NCBI GenBank assembly: GCA_019155205.2
Contig: JAHNZQ020000004.1
Location: forward strand, 3,992,315 to 4,014,603
Length of the DNA stretch: 22,289 nucleotides
Direction of reading: 5' to 3'
Origin: Gracilaria vermiculophylla
Lineage: Eukaryota > Rhodophyta > Florideophyceae > Gracilariales > Gracilariaceae
Part shown: positions 1-8,548 of the stretch, in pieces
How the letters are laid out: each line of letters begins with the position of its first letter
How positions within the stretch are numbered: position 1 is the first letter of the stretch
Program-made: the position numbers and the translations under genes
Notes under the pieces: model-generated
Told to the model about the DNA's origin: nothing
The model's input: only the letters and a program-made list of their open reading frames with translations
Database searches by the model: none

Positions 1-1076
1 CCCCATCGGTTCACAAATAACAACCGTCGACATAAGGACCGCTGTCGGGAGGGATTCTTGCTGATGTTTTCGTTCATCATCCAGCCGGTGGCTTTGTTTT
101 GGTAAGTTGATGGTGTTCCTGCTGTCTAGTTGAGTTGAGCACCCAGTTGAGCACACCTCTCCGCTCACGCATTTGACATTGGTGGTTCTTGTACAGCCTA
201 TCGTGATTTGGTGGGCTACACAGCTCAACAAAACTTGGTGGCCTTTCTTTTCTGCTTACCCTGATTTGGTGGCCTTTCTTTCCTGCTTATTATAACTTGG
301 TGGCCATTCCTGCTCAGTTTTGTGTGGTGGCACTTACGGCCTTTTGTGATTCGTTGGTCAGTTCGACTTGTTGTAGTTCGTTACTTTCTGTGGCTCATTG
401 TGATTTGGTGGTGTATGCGGCTTGTTGTAATTGGTTAGTCTGGGGCTTTTTTCTAGTAGTACGTCCCAGTGCGAGCGCTGTGCAGCGGATTCCGACAAGC
501 TGTTGAGCCGCAGAGTAATAATGAGTGTGTAGTTGTACAACAAGGTTTTATGTAACATATCTACGTTTACAAATGATTATCTTTGTATAATAGTAAACCC
601 CGTCATGAACACGGGTATTAGATCATTCCATGCCACATCGTCTTTTGTTTTCAGGTGAGCAGCAGAAGAAGAGGACGTGATATTTGGACGATTTGACAAG
701 TCATGGAATGGTGGCGTTCTGAACAAAGCACGTGCGCTGTTCAAAACGGGAGTTGGGAGCTATGTACGTTTATCAGCATGCGCCGCGGCATGCATAGATT
801 TGATGGTCAGCGAGCGTTGTAGAGAAGGGGAAGGTGAGTTAGTTAGCGAAACTGCGAGTGGTTATGTGTTTGTGCGAGAAAAGTTGCGGGCGTAACAGGC
901 GTGGCAGCAAATGTGTAGGTGGGGACGCCGCGCTGTTGTTGGAAGCGGTAGCTTTTGCGCGGATAGCTGAGTGTGCGGGGCCAGATGTTGCTTTAGCAGC
1001 GGAGAATGGCCTTGGGGTTACAGAAGATACGTGACGCTTTGTTTTTCTAACAGAAGGGAATAACGTTTGCACGCTG
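1..1076. other. intergenic region left of the Trx-zeta gene
   Basis: I see no supportable gene here. The open stretches are short and begin with non-ATG codons; for example, the one at 677-895 begins with GTG. The left part is T/G-rich and carries a degenerate tandem repeat around 201-411, listed separately. From about 900 onward the GC content rises towards the GC-rich leader of the next gene. A promoter may lie at its right end, but I cannot point to a convincing core element. Confidence 0.5.
201..411. repeat. degenerate 31-bp tandem repeat (minisatellite-like)
   Basis: The 10-mer [GA]A[TC]TTGGTGG occurs at 205-214, 232-241, 263-272, 294-303 and 402-411, with a diverged copy at 348-357. 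The copies at 232, 263 and 294 are exactly 31 bp apart. The spacers after the 232 and 263 copies match closely (CCTTTCTTT followed by CTGCTTA). The outer copies have lost the period, so this looks like a decayed minisatellite. It has no coding potential that I trust. Confidence 0.6.
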
Positions 1077-1099
1077 GTGCGCACGGAGGAGGAAGAGTT

Positions 1100-1850
1100 T
1101 GAAACGCGTGCGCATTGTGAGGGAGGACAGGGGGTGCCTCCGCGCGACGAAGCGTGCCAACAAAGGGCTGCGCGAAGAGCGGCTCGCAGCCGCGCGTGGC
1201 TCAGCCGTCAGCGCAAATCTCACTGCGACGGCGGCAGGGCGCGCAGCAACGCGATGGCGGGCGGCACGGGGGCGAGCGGCTGCAGCAATGCGGGCGGCGG
1301 CACAGCCGGCGGGGCGCACAATGGGGCGCAGCGCAAAATTGGGCGCGGACGCGCCGCGCTACATGGGCACGGAGCTGCGCGCGCCGCCGTGCGCTCCCAC
1401 AGCCGCCGCCGTCGCAGCAGGGCGATGGGCGCGCACGGCCGGGCGCGCGGGCGTGGAAGCGCCGCCGCCGCCGCCGCCGCACGCACCGCGCCGCCGGCGC
1501 AGCTGCCGGCGCAGCGGAGAAACAGCGCACGCGCGCCGCGCGCGCCCCCTGCGGCGTTTCTTCGCGAGAAACGCGCGCGCAGCGAGGCGCGCCGCCGCGC
1601 GTGCGCCCTTTTCGTGGCGGCAACCAGCGCGCCGCGCGCCTACTTAGCCGCTGCGAGTGCGCCGCTGCCTTTCCGCGTCACCGCCCCCCGCTCGCCACTG
1701 TTGCTGCTGCTCCCCACTCGCGCGCCGCCGCCTCTCTCCCCGCCCTCCCGCCCTTTCCCCGTGCGCCACGCCCCCCTCGGCGCCACCGCCGCCCCCCCCC
1801 CACGCCGACCCCCCCGCGCCTGCGCCCTCTCCCCCCACCCCCCCGCCGAC
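1100..1850 (+). promoter_or_regulatory. GC-rich promoter/leader with C-rich tract before the Trx-zeta start
   Basis: This block is extremely GC-rich with many CpG and GCGC steps. From about 1660 to 1850 it becomes strongly C/pyrimidine-rich on the coding strand and runs straight into the ATG at 1851. All six frames are open over long parts of it because stop codons are scarce at this composition, so openness is not evidence of coding. Similar sense-strand C-rich leaders precede the MGDG synthase, the three-exon gene, CDT2 and the aminotransferase. A role as promoter or 5' UTR is inferred from position. Confidence 0.5.
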
Positions 1851-3674
1851 ATGCGCAAACATGCCGCCATGCTCTCCTTTGGCGACCACTTCGCCCTGTA
1901 CTTCTCCGCCCGCTACCCACACATCTTCTCGCGCCTCCGCGCCGACCGCACCAAGTTTGCCGCCAATGTCTTCCTCTTCCGCTACGACTCGCGCCTCTCC
2001 ATGCACTTTGTGCGCAACCACATCGACTCCTTCTCCCGCTCCATCGCCGACGCCTCAGGCAAGTCCGTCTCCGACGCCCGCCGCCTCTTCACCCTCAGCG
2101 TCGAGGACGCCGCCCGCACCTACTTTGAGCAGCGCTGGCACAACGTCTCCGACTTTGTCAACGCAAACGCCAGCTGCCTCACCCACCTGCGCATGCAGAA
2201 CACCAAGCTCGACGAGCTGCACCAGACCCTCTCCGGCCCCACACGCGTCCCCGAGGTCGACCCCATTCTGCTCATGTCCCTGCACGAGAACCAAATGCCC
2301 GTCGTCCTCTTCATCTACGCCCACTTCTGCTCCGTCTGCAAGGCCGTGCGCCCCGTCTTCGAGGACATGGCGCGCGCCGTCGGCCACCGCATCATATGCG
2401 TCGCCCTCAACGGCCCCAAATCCCCGGACTTCAAGCACCAGTACAACATCACCTCCTACCCGACCCTCATCCGCTTTGACGACTACGCCAACTTTGTCGA
2501 GTTCCCCAAGCTGCGCCGCGAAATGAACTTGTCCAACCTCCTCGCCTTTGCCAACGGCGACATGTTCCAGCACGAGTTGCCCCCCGCCGCGGAGGAGGAG
2601 GAGGACTTTCTGGAGCTCACGTCCCCGCGCCGCGCCCAAACCCAGTGGAGAAACTTGCTCAGGCGCCAGGGAATCGACCAGCTGGACGACCTCGTGTCCG
2701 AGCGCTCAGAGGTGCTCAACTCCAAGATCGACGAGGCCATCCATTGCGGCGGCACCAGCTGTGATTCGCTCTCCGTCAGCTCTCGCGACGACACCAGCTC
2801 CGCTGACTCCCCGCTCTGCATTCTGCTTGGCGGCGGAATGGGCGCGGGCAAGACCACCGTCAAGGGAATGATTTTTGAAACTACCTTTTGGAAGAAGCAT
2901 GGCGCAAATGTCGTCGTCGTCGAGGCAGACGCTTTCAAGCTCAGTGACCCGCTGTTCCAGGTTCTGCAGAGCGTCACCCCGCTTGCCTCTCGAATCGTCC
3001 ACAAGGACTCCATGGATGCCGCCGAACAGCTCTTCCTGCAGGCCGTCAACACTAGACGCGACCTCGTGTTTGACGGCACCATGTCGTGGTGTGAGTATGC
3101 CAAGCAGACCATTGACATGCTCCGTGACCCGGAGTACGAGTACGAACGCGGCCCTGGCTACGTTGAGAAGGAGAATGGCGACGTCAGCGAAATATATTGG
3201 GTGCGCTCTAAGAAACGACCAAAGCCAGTCGCCCCTTACCGCGTCGAGCTCATCGGTGTCACCACCGACCCCGAGATTGCCGTTATGCGCGGAATCGTGC
3301 GGCAGTTGACCACGGGCAGGGGCGTCCCCGTTCCCAATCAACTGAAGTCTCATGCGCTCTTCTCGAGGCATTTTGAAACCTATATTGACTGGGTGGACTC
3401 GGCCTACTTGTTCGACACCACACTGCAATCAGATACAGACGATGGCCTGCCTACTTGCGCCGACCAGTTGATTGCCATCAAGTCGGGAATGCTCTTCAGC
3501 AACTCAGAATCCAAAGCCTGTTCCTCGAGAGGCGTGCGGGGATTCCAGGTGAGGCATGCAGAGGCTTACAGCAGATTTGTGCGAAAGAAGTTCCTGAATA
3601 CCAACGCGAGAAGCGTTTCGGAGCTGTACCAAAGCCACTCACTGGCATCGCGGTGGAAGAAGCACCATAAGTGA
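1851..3674 (+). CDS. thioredoxin-like / zeta-toxin-fold kinase fusion protein
   Basis: I start this gene at the first ATG that leads into non-repetitive sequence, giving 607 residues. The frame stays open upstream to 1077, but it begins there with GTG and is low-complexity. Residues about 135-235 resemble a thioredoxin fold: a hydrophobic strand leads into Cys160-Ser-Val-Cys163 (CGPC in classical thioredoxin), and Pro204 in a Tyr-Pro-Thr context fits the cis-proline. A Glu-rich linker follows at 247-252. Residues about 320-520 look like a zeta-toxin/PezT P-loop kinase, with Walker A at 327-336 (GGGMGAGKTT), an acidic Asp360 in an Asp-Ala-Phe-Lys context and Asp408-Gly-Thr410. Zeta-family kinases phosphorylate small substrates, UDP-GlcNAc in bacteria; the eukaryotic substrate is unknown. 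I see no signal peptide or membrane segment. It ends 29 bp from the convergent transporter. Domain calls are confident; function is not. Confidence 0.8.
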   Translation: MRKHAAMLSFGDHFALYFSARYPHIFSRLRADRTKFAANVFLFRYDSRLSMHFVRNHIDSFSRSIADASGKSVSDARRLFTLSVEDAARTYFEQRWHNVSDFVNANASCLTHLRMQNTKLDELHQTLSGPTRVPEVDPILLMSLHENQMPVVLFIYAHFCSVCKAVRPVFEDMARAVGHRIICVALNGPKSPDFKHQYNITSYPTLIRFDDYANFVEFPKLRREMNLSNLLAFANGDMFQHELPPAAEEEEDFLELTSPRRAQTQWRNLLRRQGIDQLDDLVSERSEVLNSKIDEAIHCGGTSCDSLSVSSRDDTSSADSPLCILLGGGMGAGKTTVKGMIFETTFWKKHGANVVVVEADAFKLSDPLFQVLQSVTPLASRIVHKDSMDAAEQLFLQAVNTRRDLVFDGTMSWCEYAKQTIDMLRDPEYEYERGPGYVEKENGDVSEIYWVRSKKRPKPVAPYRVELIGVTTDPEIAVMRGIVRQLTTGRGVPVPNQLKSHALFSRHFETYIDWVDSAYLFDTTLQSDTDDGLPTCADQLIAIKSGMLFSNSESKACSSRGVRGFQVRHAEAYSRFVRKKFLNTNARSVSELYQSHSLASRWKKHHK

Positions 3675-3703
3675 AGCGCGGCGTTGGGTATAACGTGGTA
3701 CTC

Positions 3704-4687
3704 TTACGTTGCTTTGTTTACGGCGCTAGCGTACGCTCCAAGCATGACCAGCAGACAGCCGACTGACTGGAATGACGACGTGGGCAGCTCCGCGAGCAGT
3801 ATGTAACCCTGAAGGGCACTGAAAGGAATATCCAAGGTCCGAATTGTGGCTGCCTGGGACGGGGATGTGGACTGCAACGCGCGGTTGAGGCAAGAGGCAC
3901 CACAGAAGCCCAGGATTCCAAGCAGACCGAGACGACCGTATATGCGCCAATCGTCAATCCGCTTAATTTCCTCTCTGAAGAAATCTAAAACTAAAAACGC
4001 CTGACGTTCGCGCACTGCCACTGTTGTAATAGGGAGCAGAATATTTGCGATGCTTGTGACGAAAACATTCATGATGAAGTGCACCTTTGTGCCCATAAAG
4101 CGAACTACTACGTATGTTGACGCCGTCAAAGCGGCTGATCCGAGACCGGTGATAACGGCCGTTGGAGACACTCGGCCTCCAGATTGGCCTAGCAATGAAT
4201 CATACGCGATAAGAGTAGCTCCTGAGGAACATAGAGCGATGGCAAGTACGTCGCGTTTAACGAAGGAGCGATGCAGGAATATGAAACCTAATATTACAGC
4301 GAAAACCGGTGTGGTCGTGAAAAGGGCACTTGCCAGCGCGACCTTCATTTTGGCGAGACAAATGAAACGGCAATAGGAAGCTGCACCGCCCAAAAAAGCT
4401 CGCAACAGGAGAAGCAACTTTTGGAATCCGGAGGTATCCGGCCGGGAAAGTTGCAATGCGAGAAGTGTAGAAAGCACGAGCTGTACAGTACCGCGCGATA
4501 TTGTCACAACAGACGACGACACATTATGGTTGTGTGTGACGTTTCGACTGATGGTGTTCATTAACGTGAAGCACACACTTGAAAGAACAATAAGCGCGGA
4601 CGGGGGTATGAGCGGCGCTTCAGAGTCAGAAATGTTCACTATTTTTGCCTTGTCGTGTGGGGACGGCGTGCGTGAGTCTGTGTTCAT
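3704..4687 (-). CDS. EamA/DMT-family membrane transporter
   Basis: This single-exon gene encodes 327 residues from an ATG at 4687. After a polar N-terminus of about 27 residues there are roughly ten hydrophobic segments in two halves, the layout of the drug/metabolite transporter superfamily with two EamA repeats. The first half carries the typical Thr-Pro-Val-Phe-Ala-Val stretch followed by a Leu-His-Arg-Ser-Phe turn. The second half has a matching segment (GYILLAELP) near the C-terminus. Such proteins move small metabolites, amino acids or sugar phosphates; the substrate cannot be read from sequence, and the membrane is unknown because no clear plastid or mitochondrial presequence is visible. 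It is convergent with the Trx-zeta gene. Base composition is clearly less GC-rich than that neighbour. Confidence 0.8.
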   Translation of the reverse strand: MNTDSRTPSPHDKAKIVNISDSEAPLIPPSALIVLSSVCFTLMNTISRNVTHNHNVSSSVVTISRGTVQLVLSTLLALQLSRPDTSGFQKLLLLLRAFLGGAASYCRFICLAKMKVALASALFTTTPVFAVILGFIFLHRSFVKRDVLAIALCSSGATLIAYDSLLGQSGGRVSPTAVITGLGSAALTASTYVVVRFMGTKVHFIMNVFVTSIANILLPITTVAVRERQAFLVLDFFREEIKRIDDWRIYGRLGLLGILGFCGASCLNRALQSTSPSQAATIRTLDIPFSALQGYILLAELPTSSFQSVGCLLVMLGAYASAVNKAT

Positions 4688-5030
4688 GGCTCAAAGGGAC
4701 AAACAGGTCGATGCTGTGGAATAAAAGCAAGCGGCGCCTATCGCGATGAGAAGCGGACGAGTGAATGAAGAATAGCATGTGTTCTGACATGGAATTGGTG
4801 CTTTTTAGAAAATATGCCCCAAGCACCGTCATCTCACGACATATCCATATGTCATGAAGAAAGTGCCTGGACCCTGCGGTCTTTGGCGGGATACTGTTAT
4901 TTACTTCTGGCCATCTATTCTCACTGTCTCACTCTCACGGCGTAACGTACCACCTGTCTTAGAAAAGTTTTTTGCCACCGTCACGAAGTGTACACCCGCG
5001 GTTTGGCAGACACGTGTGTCTTGTCATTGT
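4688..5030 (-). promoter_or_regulatory. spacer: transporter promoter side and NAD synthetase 3' end
   Basis: These 343 bp separate the transporter start from the NAD synthetase stop, both on the minus strand. They should hold the transporter promoter and the NAD synthetase 3' UTR. The only structure I see is an inverted repeat at 4838-4853, listed separately. No TATA box or polyadenylation signal is convincing. Confidence 0.4.
4838..4853. repeat. short inverted repeat GACATAT-CC-ATATGTC
   Basis: There are two perfect 7-base arms around a 2-base centre; one mismatch further out, the arms extend to 10 bases. It lies in the spacer upstream of the transporter and could be a dimeric factor site. 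A short AT-rich palindrome can also arise by chance. Confidence 0.5.
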
Positions 5031-7181
5031 TCATGGTTGCATCTCACCGTGAGTAACAGCTTCGTCTATCTTGCGAAACTGCCACGTCCATTTCGTGTTG
5101 TACAGGAATTGTCGGAGATCAAAGCGATTGTCTTCCGGAGAATAATCTTCAGCATGATAAGAGGGCGTCAGTGTAGTGAGCTTATGTCGATTAATCGAGT
5201 ACATTCGAAAGAAGAACTTTACCTTCCGCGCAATATCAACCACATCAAGGCGATCCTTCCAAACAGATACTAGTTTGATATACATGTTGTACGGTCCACA
5301 TCGCCCAAGCTTTCGAAGCCTTCCGAACCATGACAATTCGTCATACGTCATGCCCATGTCTTCTTCATCAGTCTGTGCGTAATTTTCTGTCAAAGGTTCC
5401 AGTTCAGCAGTCGGTGGTGCATCTACCACATCCGTCAAGACTCCGTAACCAAGCCCGTCTTCAGTTGCAGCCCAGCGCAAAAAGCGACGCAAGTCTGTCT
5501 TGCTTATCCCTCCAATAGGATTCACATCAGCTGAACTGCAGTCATACTTTGTCAAGTACCCACGAAGACTCTCGTCAACATTCGCAGAGCCCAGCACCAG
5601 CAGGGATCCTTTTCCCACCCTTGCCCAGAGCAGTAGTTGGGCGAACAAGTAGGAAAGAACCATTCGTATTCGCGCTTGTAGGTTTTGACGAGCCAAATTC
5701 TCTGCATTAGACCCTCCATGAACCGTGAAGCGTGGCCTCGAGGATGATCCAAAAACGCTCACAAACACATTTATAGCGGCGTCTACGACGGCGTGTATGT
5801 CCACTGAGGTGTGCCATGCTCCGATTTCTTCAGATAAAGCTGCTGCTCTTTCTCGGGTTTCCTCCGATGATGATCCTTTGCTTCCAAGGTATACCGTATG
5901 GAGAATGCGACCTGCAAGCTCTCTTGAGTTGCGCGGTACGTACTGACTGTCGGTTTGCGTCACTCGACGAATATCGTTAAGCAGTCTCTCTTCACATTTA
6001 TCGCTGTTTGTAGCAGCTACAAGCATCTGACACATGCTGCCGACAATAACTGCTGACGAAGAAGAATCGGCGCCACCACTCAAAGGCAGGAAGAAACCGT
6101 TCATTCCTGAGCGTCGCAAGTAGTCCCACAGCCAACATGCCGGACCACGTGCAATCTCCTCTTCAGGTCGAAATTGCCTCACTTGAAGGAGGGGTTGTGT
6201 TGCACATTGGGCCTGAGCCGCAGATTGATTGTTCGATAATTGGAAAGGTCCATTGGCGTAGATTCTCCGAATACGGCTTCCTTTTTGCCGATCAGCAGCC
6301 TGTACACCTCTGCAAGCCTTCCCGCGTCGGTATGCAATGATATCTTTGGTTTCAATGGTTGCAGAGAGAACTTCTACTTCTGTTTCTAAAGTGAACTGAG
6401 TGCCTTGTTTCAGAATTGAGCCATTTGTGGCTATCACTGCAGATCCGTCATAGTAAAGTCGACCTCCATCACAACCGATTTGATTTGAGTACAGGTACGT
6501 GCCGCCACATTTACGGGTGGCAGATTTAATAAGCTCTAAACGATCATTAAGCTTTCGAAGACTGTGGTGAGATCCGCTTCCATTGCCAACTATATCTGCC
6601 CCTTCCATGTAAAGCTCAAGATGTGTTGACATCGGGGACCACAATTCTTCGCACGACTCACACCCGATTGTTACACCGTCGCAAAACTCGATTATGGCTT
6701 GACCGATGGGACAGCGAGGTTGCTGGCTATTAGTAGCCTCGCGGACGATTCTTGGAAGAGTCAACTCTTCCAGAGGACGTTCTCGTTCCCATGGAGTAAA
6801 CCAGCGTGGTTCTCTATAGTTTCCATCGTCTGCAAAAGTTATCTTTGGCCTCACCAACAGAATTTCTCGGTTGAGAAGCAAGATTCTGCAATTGTAGGCA
6901 ACGCCACGATGCATTACAGGACCGCCTACGTCAAGGACTATATTATCTGAGAAACCTTCCGATAGTAGTTCTGCAATACATTCCCACGTATGAGTAAACG
7001 TATCAAGCTCAAGAAAGTGGTCCTCGCAACCGTAACCAGAAATCTCCAGCTCCGGTCCCAATCTATATCGGGCACCATGATCCCTTGCCTGCTCAACAGA
7101 CTGCTTGGTACGATTCAAATTTCCATCAAAGTCCATAGCCCACTGATTGAGACTACATGTTGCGACCGTAACTGAAGACAT
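5031..7181 (-). CDS. NADSYN1: glutamine-dependent NAD+ synthetase
   Basis: This single-exon gene encodes 716 residues from an ATG at 7181, the usual length of eukaryotic glutamine-dependent NAD+ synthetases. The enzyme converts nicotinic acid adenine dinucleotide to NAD+ with ATP, using ammonia released from glutamine; family members are typically cytosolic. The N-terminal nitrilase-type glutaminase shows a Glu-Cys-Lys triad: Glu44 in the Pro-Glu-Leu-Glu motif, Lys113 in Arg-Pro-Lys, and nucleophile Cys177 in Ser-Cys-Glu-Glu-Leu-Trp. The C-terminal synthetase has the PP-loop LSGGADS at 367-373 and the conserved GSANVDESLRGY stretch. The ending (Tyr-Ser-Ile-Asn-Arg-His-Lys, then Pro-Glu-Asp-Asn-Arg-Phe-Asp-Leu-Arg) is typical. 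No organelle presequence is seen. One oddity is Gly-Gly-Ala-Asp at the PP-loop, where the motif's variable position often differs. Identification is near certain. Confidence 0.96.
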   Translation of the reverse strand: MSSVTVATCSLNQWAMDFDGNLNRTKQSVEQARDHGARYRLGPELEISGYGCEDHFLELDTFTHTWECIAELLSEGFSDNIVLDVGGPVMHRGVAYNCRILLLNREILLVRPKITFADDGNYREPRWFTPWERERPLEELTLPRIVREATNSQQPRCPIGQAIIEFCDGVTIGCESCEELWSPMSTHLELYMEGADIVGNGSGSHHSLRKLNDRLELIKSATRKCGGTYLYSNQIGCDGGRLYYDGSAVIATNGSILKQGTQFTLETEVEVLSATIETKDIIAYRRGKACRGVQAADRQKGSRIRRIYANGPFQLSNNQSAAQAQCATQPLLQVRQFRPEEEIARGPACWLWDYLRRSGMNGFFLPLSGGADSSSSAVIVGSMCQMLVAATNSDKCEERLLNDIRRVTQTDSQYVPRNSRELAGRILHTVYLGSKGSSSEETRERAAALSEEIGAWHTSVDIHAVVDAAINVFVSVFGSSSRPRFTVHGGSNAENLARQNLQARIRMVLSYLFAQLLLWARVGKGSLLVLGSANVDESLRGYLTKYDCSSADVNPIGGISKTDLRRFLRWAATEDGLGYGVLTDVVDAPPTAELEPLTENYAQTDEEDMGMTYDELSWFGRLRKLGRCGPYNMYIKLVSVWKDRLDVVDIARKVKFFFRMYSINRHKLTTLTPSYHAEDYSPEDNRFDLRQFLYNTKWTWQFRKIDEAVTHGEMQP

Positions 7182-8548
7182 GATTACGAACCACTAGTGA
7201 ACTTTGGGCTGATCAGCAACCCTGAAATTATGAAGCAGAGATGGACTAGATGCACAAATATCCCACGCCAGTACGAGCTCCCACTGGATCTCACGATTCA
7301 AAACGACAGCCTCAGAGTTTCAATCCCCGCTAAATCTAGGCCAAGAACATAATGACGCTGAACGGGAGATCTCATGGAGCAGAACGAATGATGGGGGAGA
7401 TACAATTTCAGTGTGCTTTGTCGAAAGCGTGAAGATCTTTGACATGGTAATCTGAGCGAAAAACGGTTCACAATTTTGGTTGTTTTGCGATCAGGCGCGT
7501 CGTGGTTGAGCACGAAAGGCACGACTTTCCTGAGTGTGTACAGAGCGAATCATGCTGCCCTTCGTTTTCTCTCCTGATCACGTAATGTGAAACCATCTGC
7601 TACTGAGATGCCCATGTCTTGAACTGAACTATTGTTTACGTGCTCTCGGAGTGCAAAGCATAAACACATTGTGAGCCACATACATATCACCGAATATTTT
7701 GCATGACATGAATGCTTGATAAGCCACAGTATTCTGAGATTCACACCGTTGATTGTATTCATGCAAAAGCCGCAGGCTTGACTATACCGATCAGTTTCCT
7801 CGGCTTTCCACTACTGAGACTTGCGTGCTTCAAAAAGCATAATAGTCACCGCATTTTGTCTACTGAACGATGCTCAGCATCTTCTGGAAAATTTTCTTGC
7901 TTCTGCCATTGACATATCCTATATAAGGGTTGCCTTCTATGGAAACGGATGACGAAACGAACAGGTTTTTGTACATTGGGTCTCGCCACAAGTCCCTCAG
8001 CTCCCATACTACTGTGGATGATAACACTTCCCTGGGCCAAAATTCTTTGCTACTGATTCCTTGTAGGACAGAGCAGTAAGCTCATATGACATGAACGTGC
8101 TCTTAAGAAGTCGTTCATGCCCCAAGTTATCCTACCCAACGTTGCAAGGCCTGACCCATATCGATATGCAACTGCTGGACATACCACATTAGATATGTGC
8201 GCCCCAACATCAAGTTAGGCCTCTTTTTATTGTGAACATCACACTCGTTGGTGTAACTTCTCATGAATGTCAACTAGACGTAGATTTTGCCCTGTAATGT
8301 GCGGTGGAGAGGATCACGATAAACAAGAGAGGGCTTTGCGGTTGCTATGGACATGGTGCTTTACCAAAATCTCATTTCGCTACAGGTCAAAACGTCAAGT
8401 GTAAGACACGTCTGAAGGTGACTTGGACATGGAGCACATTGGCAGGTGCTCGGAAAAATGAATAGAGTTATGTGAGGGACAGAAGGACTAGATACGTATA
8501 GACAAGATAAGAGCCTTCCAAGCAGAATCAATGGAAAGAAACAGCAGC
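7182..8548. other. gene-poor spacer between NAD synthetase and MGDG synthase
   Basis: These 1.37 kb contain only short open stretches of 64-74 codons on both strands with no recognisable domain, and no tRNA-like cloverleaf that I can build. The left end should hold the NAD synthetase promoter and the right end the MGDG synthase 3' UTR. A TATA-like CCTATATAAGGG lies around 7918-7929 with no plausible gene behind it. A perfect 12-base palindrome is at 8157-8168. Confidence 0.5.
8157..8168. repeat. 12-base perfect palindrome CATATCGATATG
   Basis: This is a perfect self-complementary 12-mer in a gene-poor spacer. Its inner ATATCGATAT recurs at 20510-20519, just upstream of the MON1-like gene. 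It is a possible binding site, but chance is a live explanation in AT-rich DNA. Confidence 0.4.

Noticed and set aside
1077..1850. In-frame 258-codon N-terminal extension of the Trx-zeta protein
   Set aside because: It begins with GTG, is made of Ala/Arg/Gly/Pro low-complexity sequence, and all other frames are equally open at this GC content. The ATG at 1851 leads into normal protein sequence. Two upstream in-frame ATGs exist, so this is unlikely rather than impossible.
1851..3674. A bacterial-style toxin-antitoxin module
   Set aside because: The zeta-type kinase domain is fused to a thioredoxin-like domain in a eukaryotic gene, and neither neighbour resembles an epsilon-type antitoxin. A house-keeping kinase role is more likely.
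7846..8040. Small minus-strand frame near the TATA-like CCTATATAAGGG
   Set aside because: It has only 64 codons and no domain, and the TATA-like element is itself near-palindromic, so direction and function are unclear.
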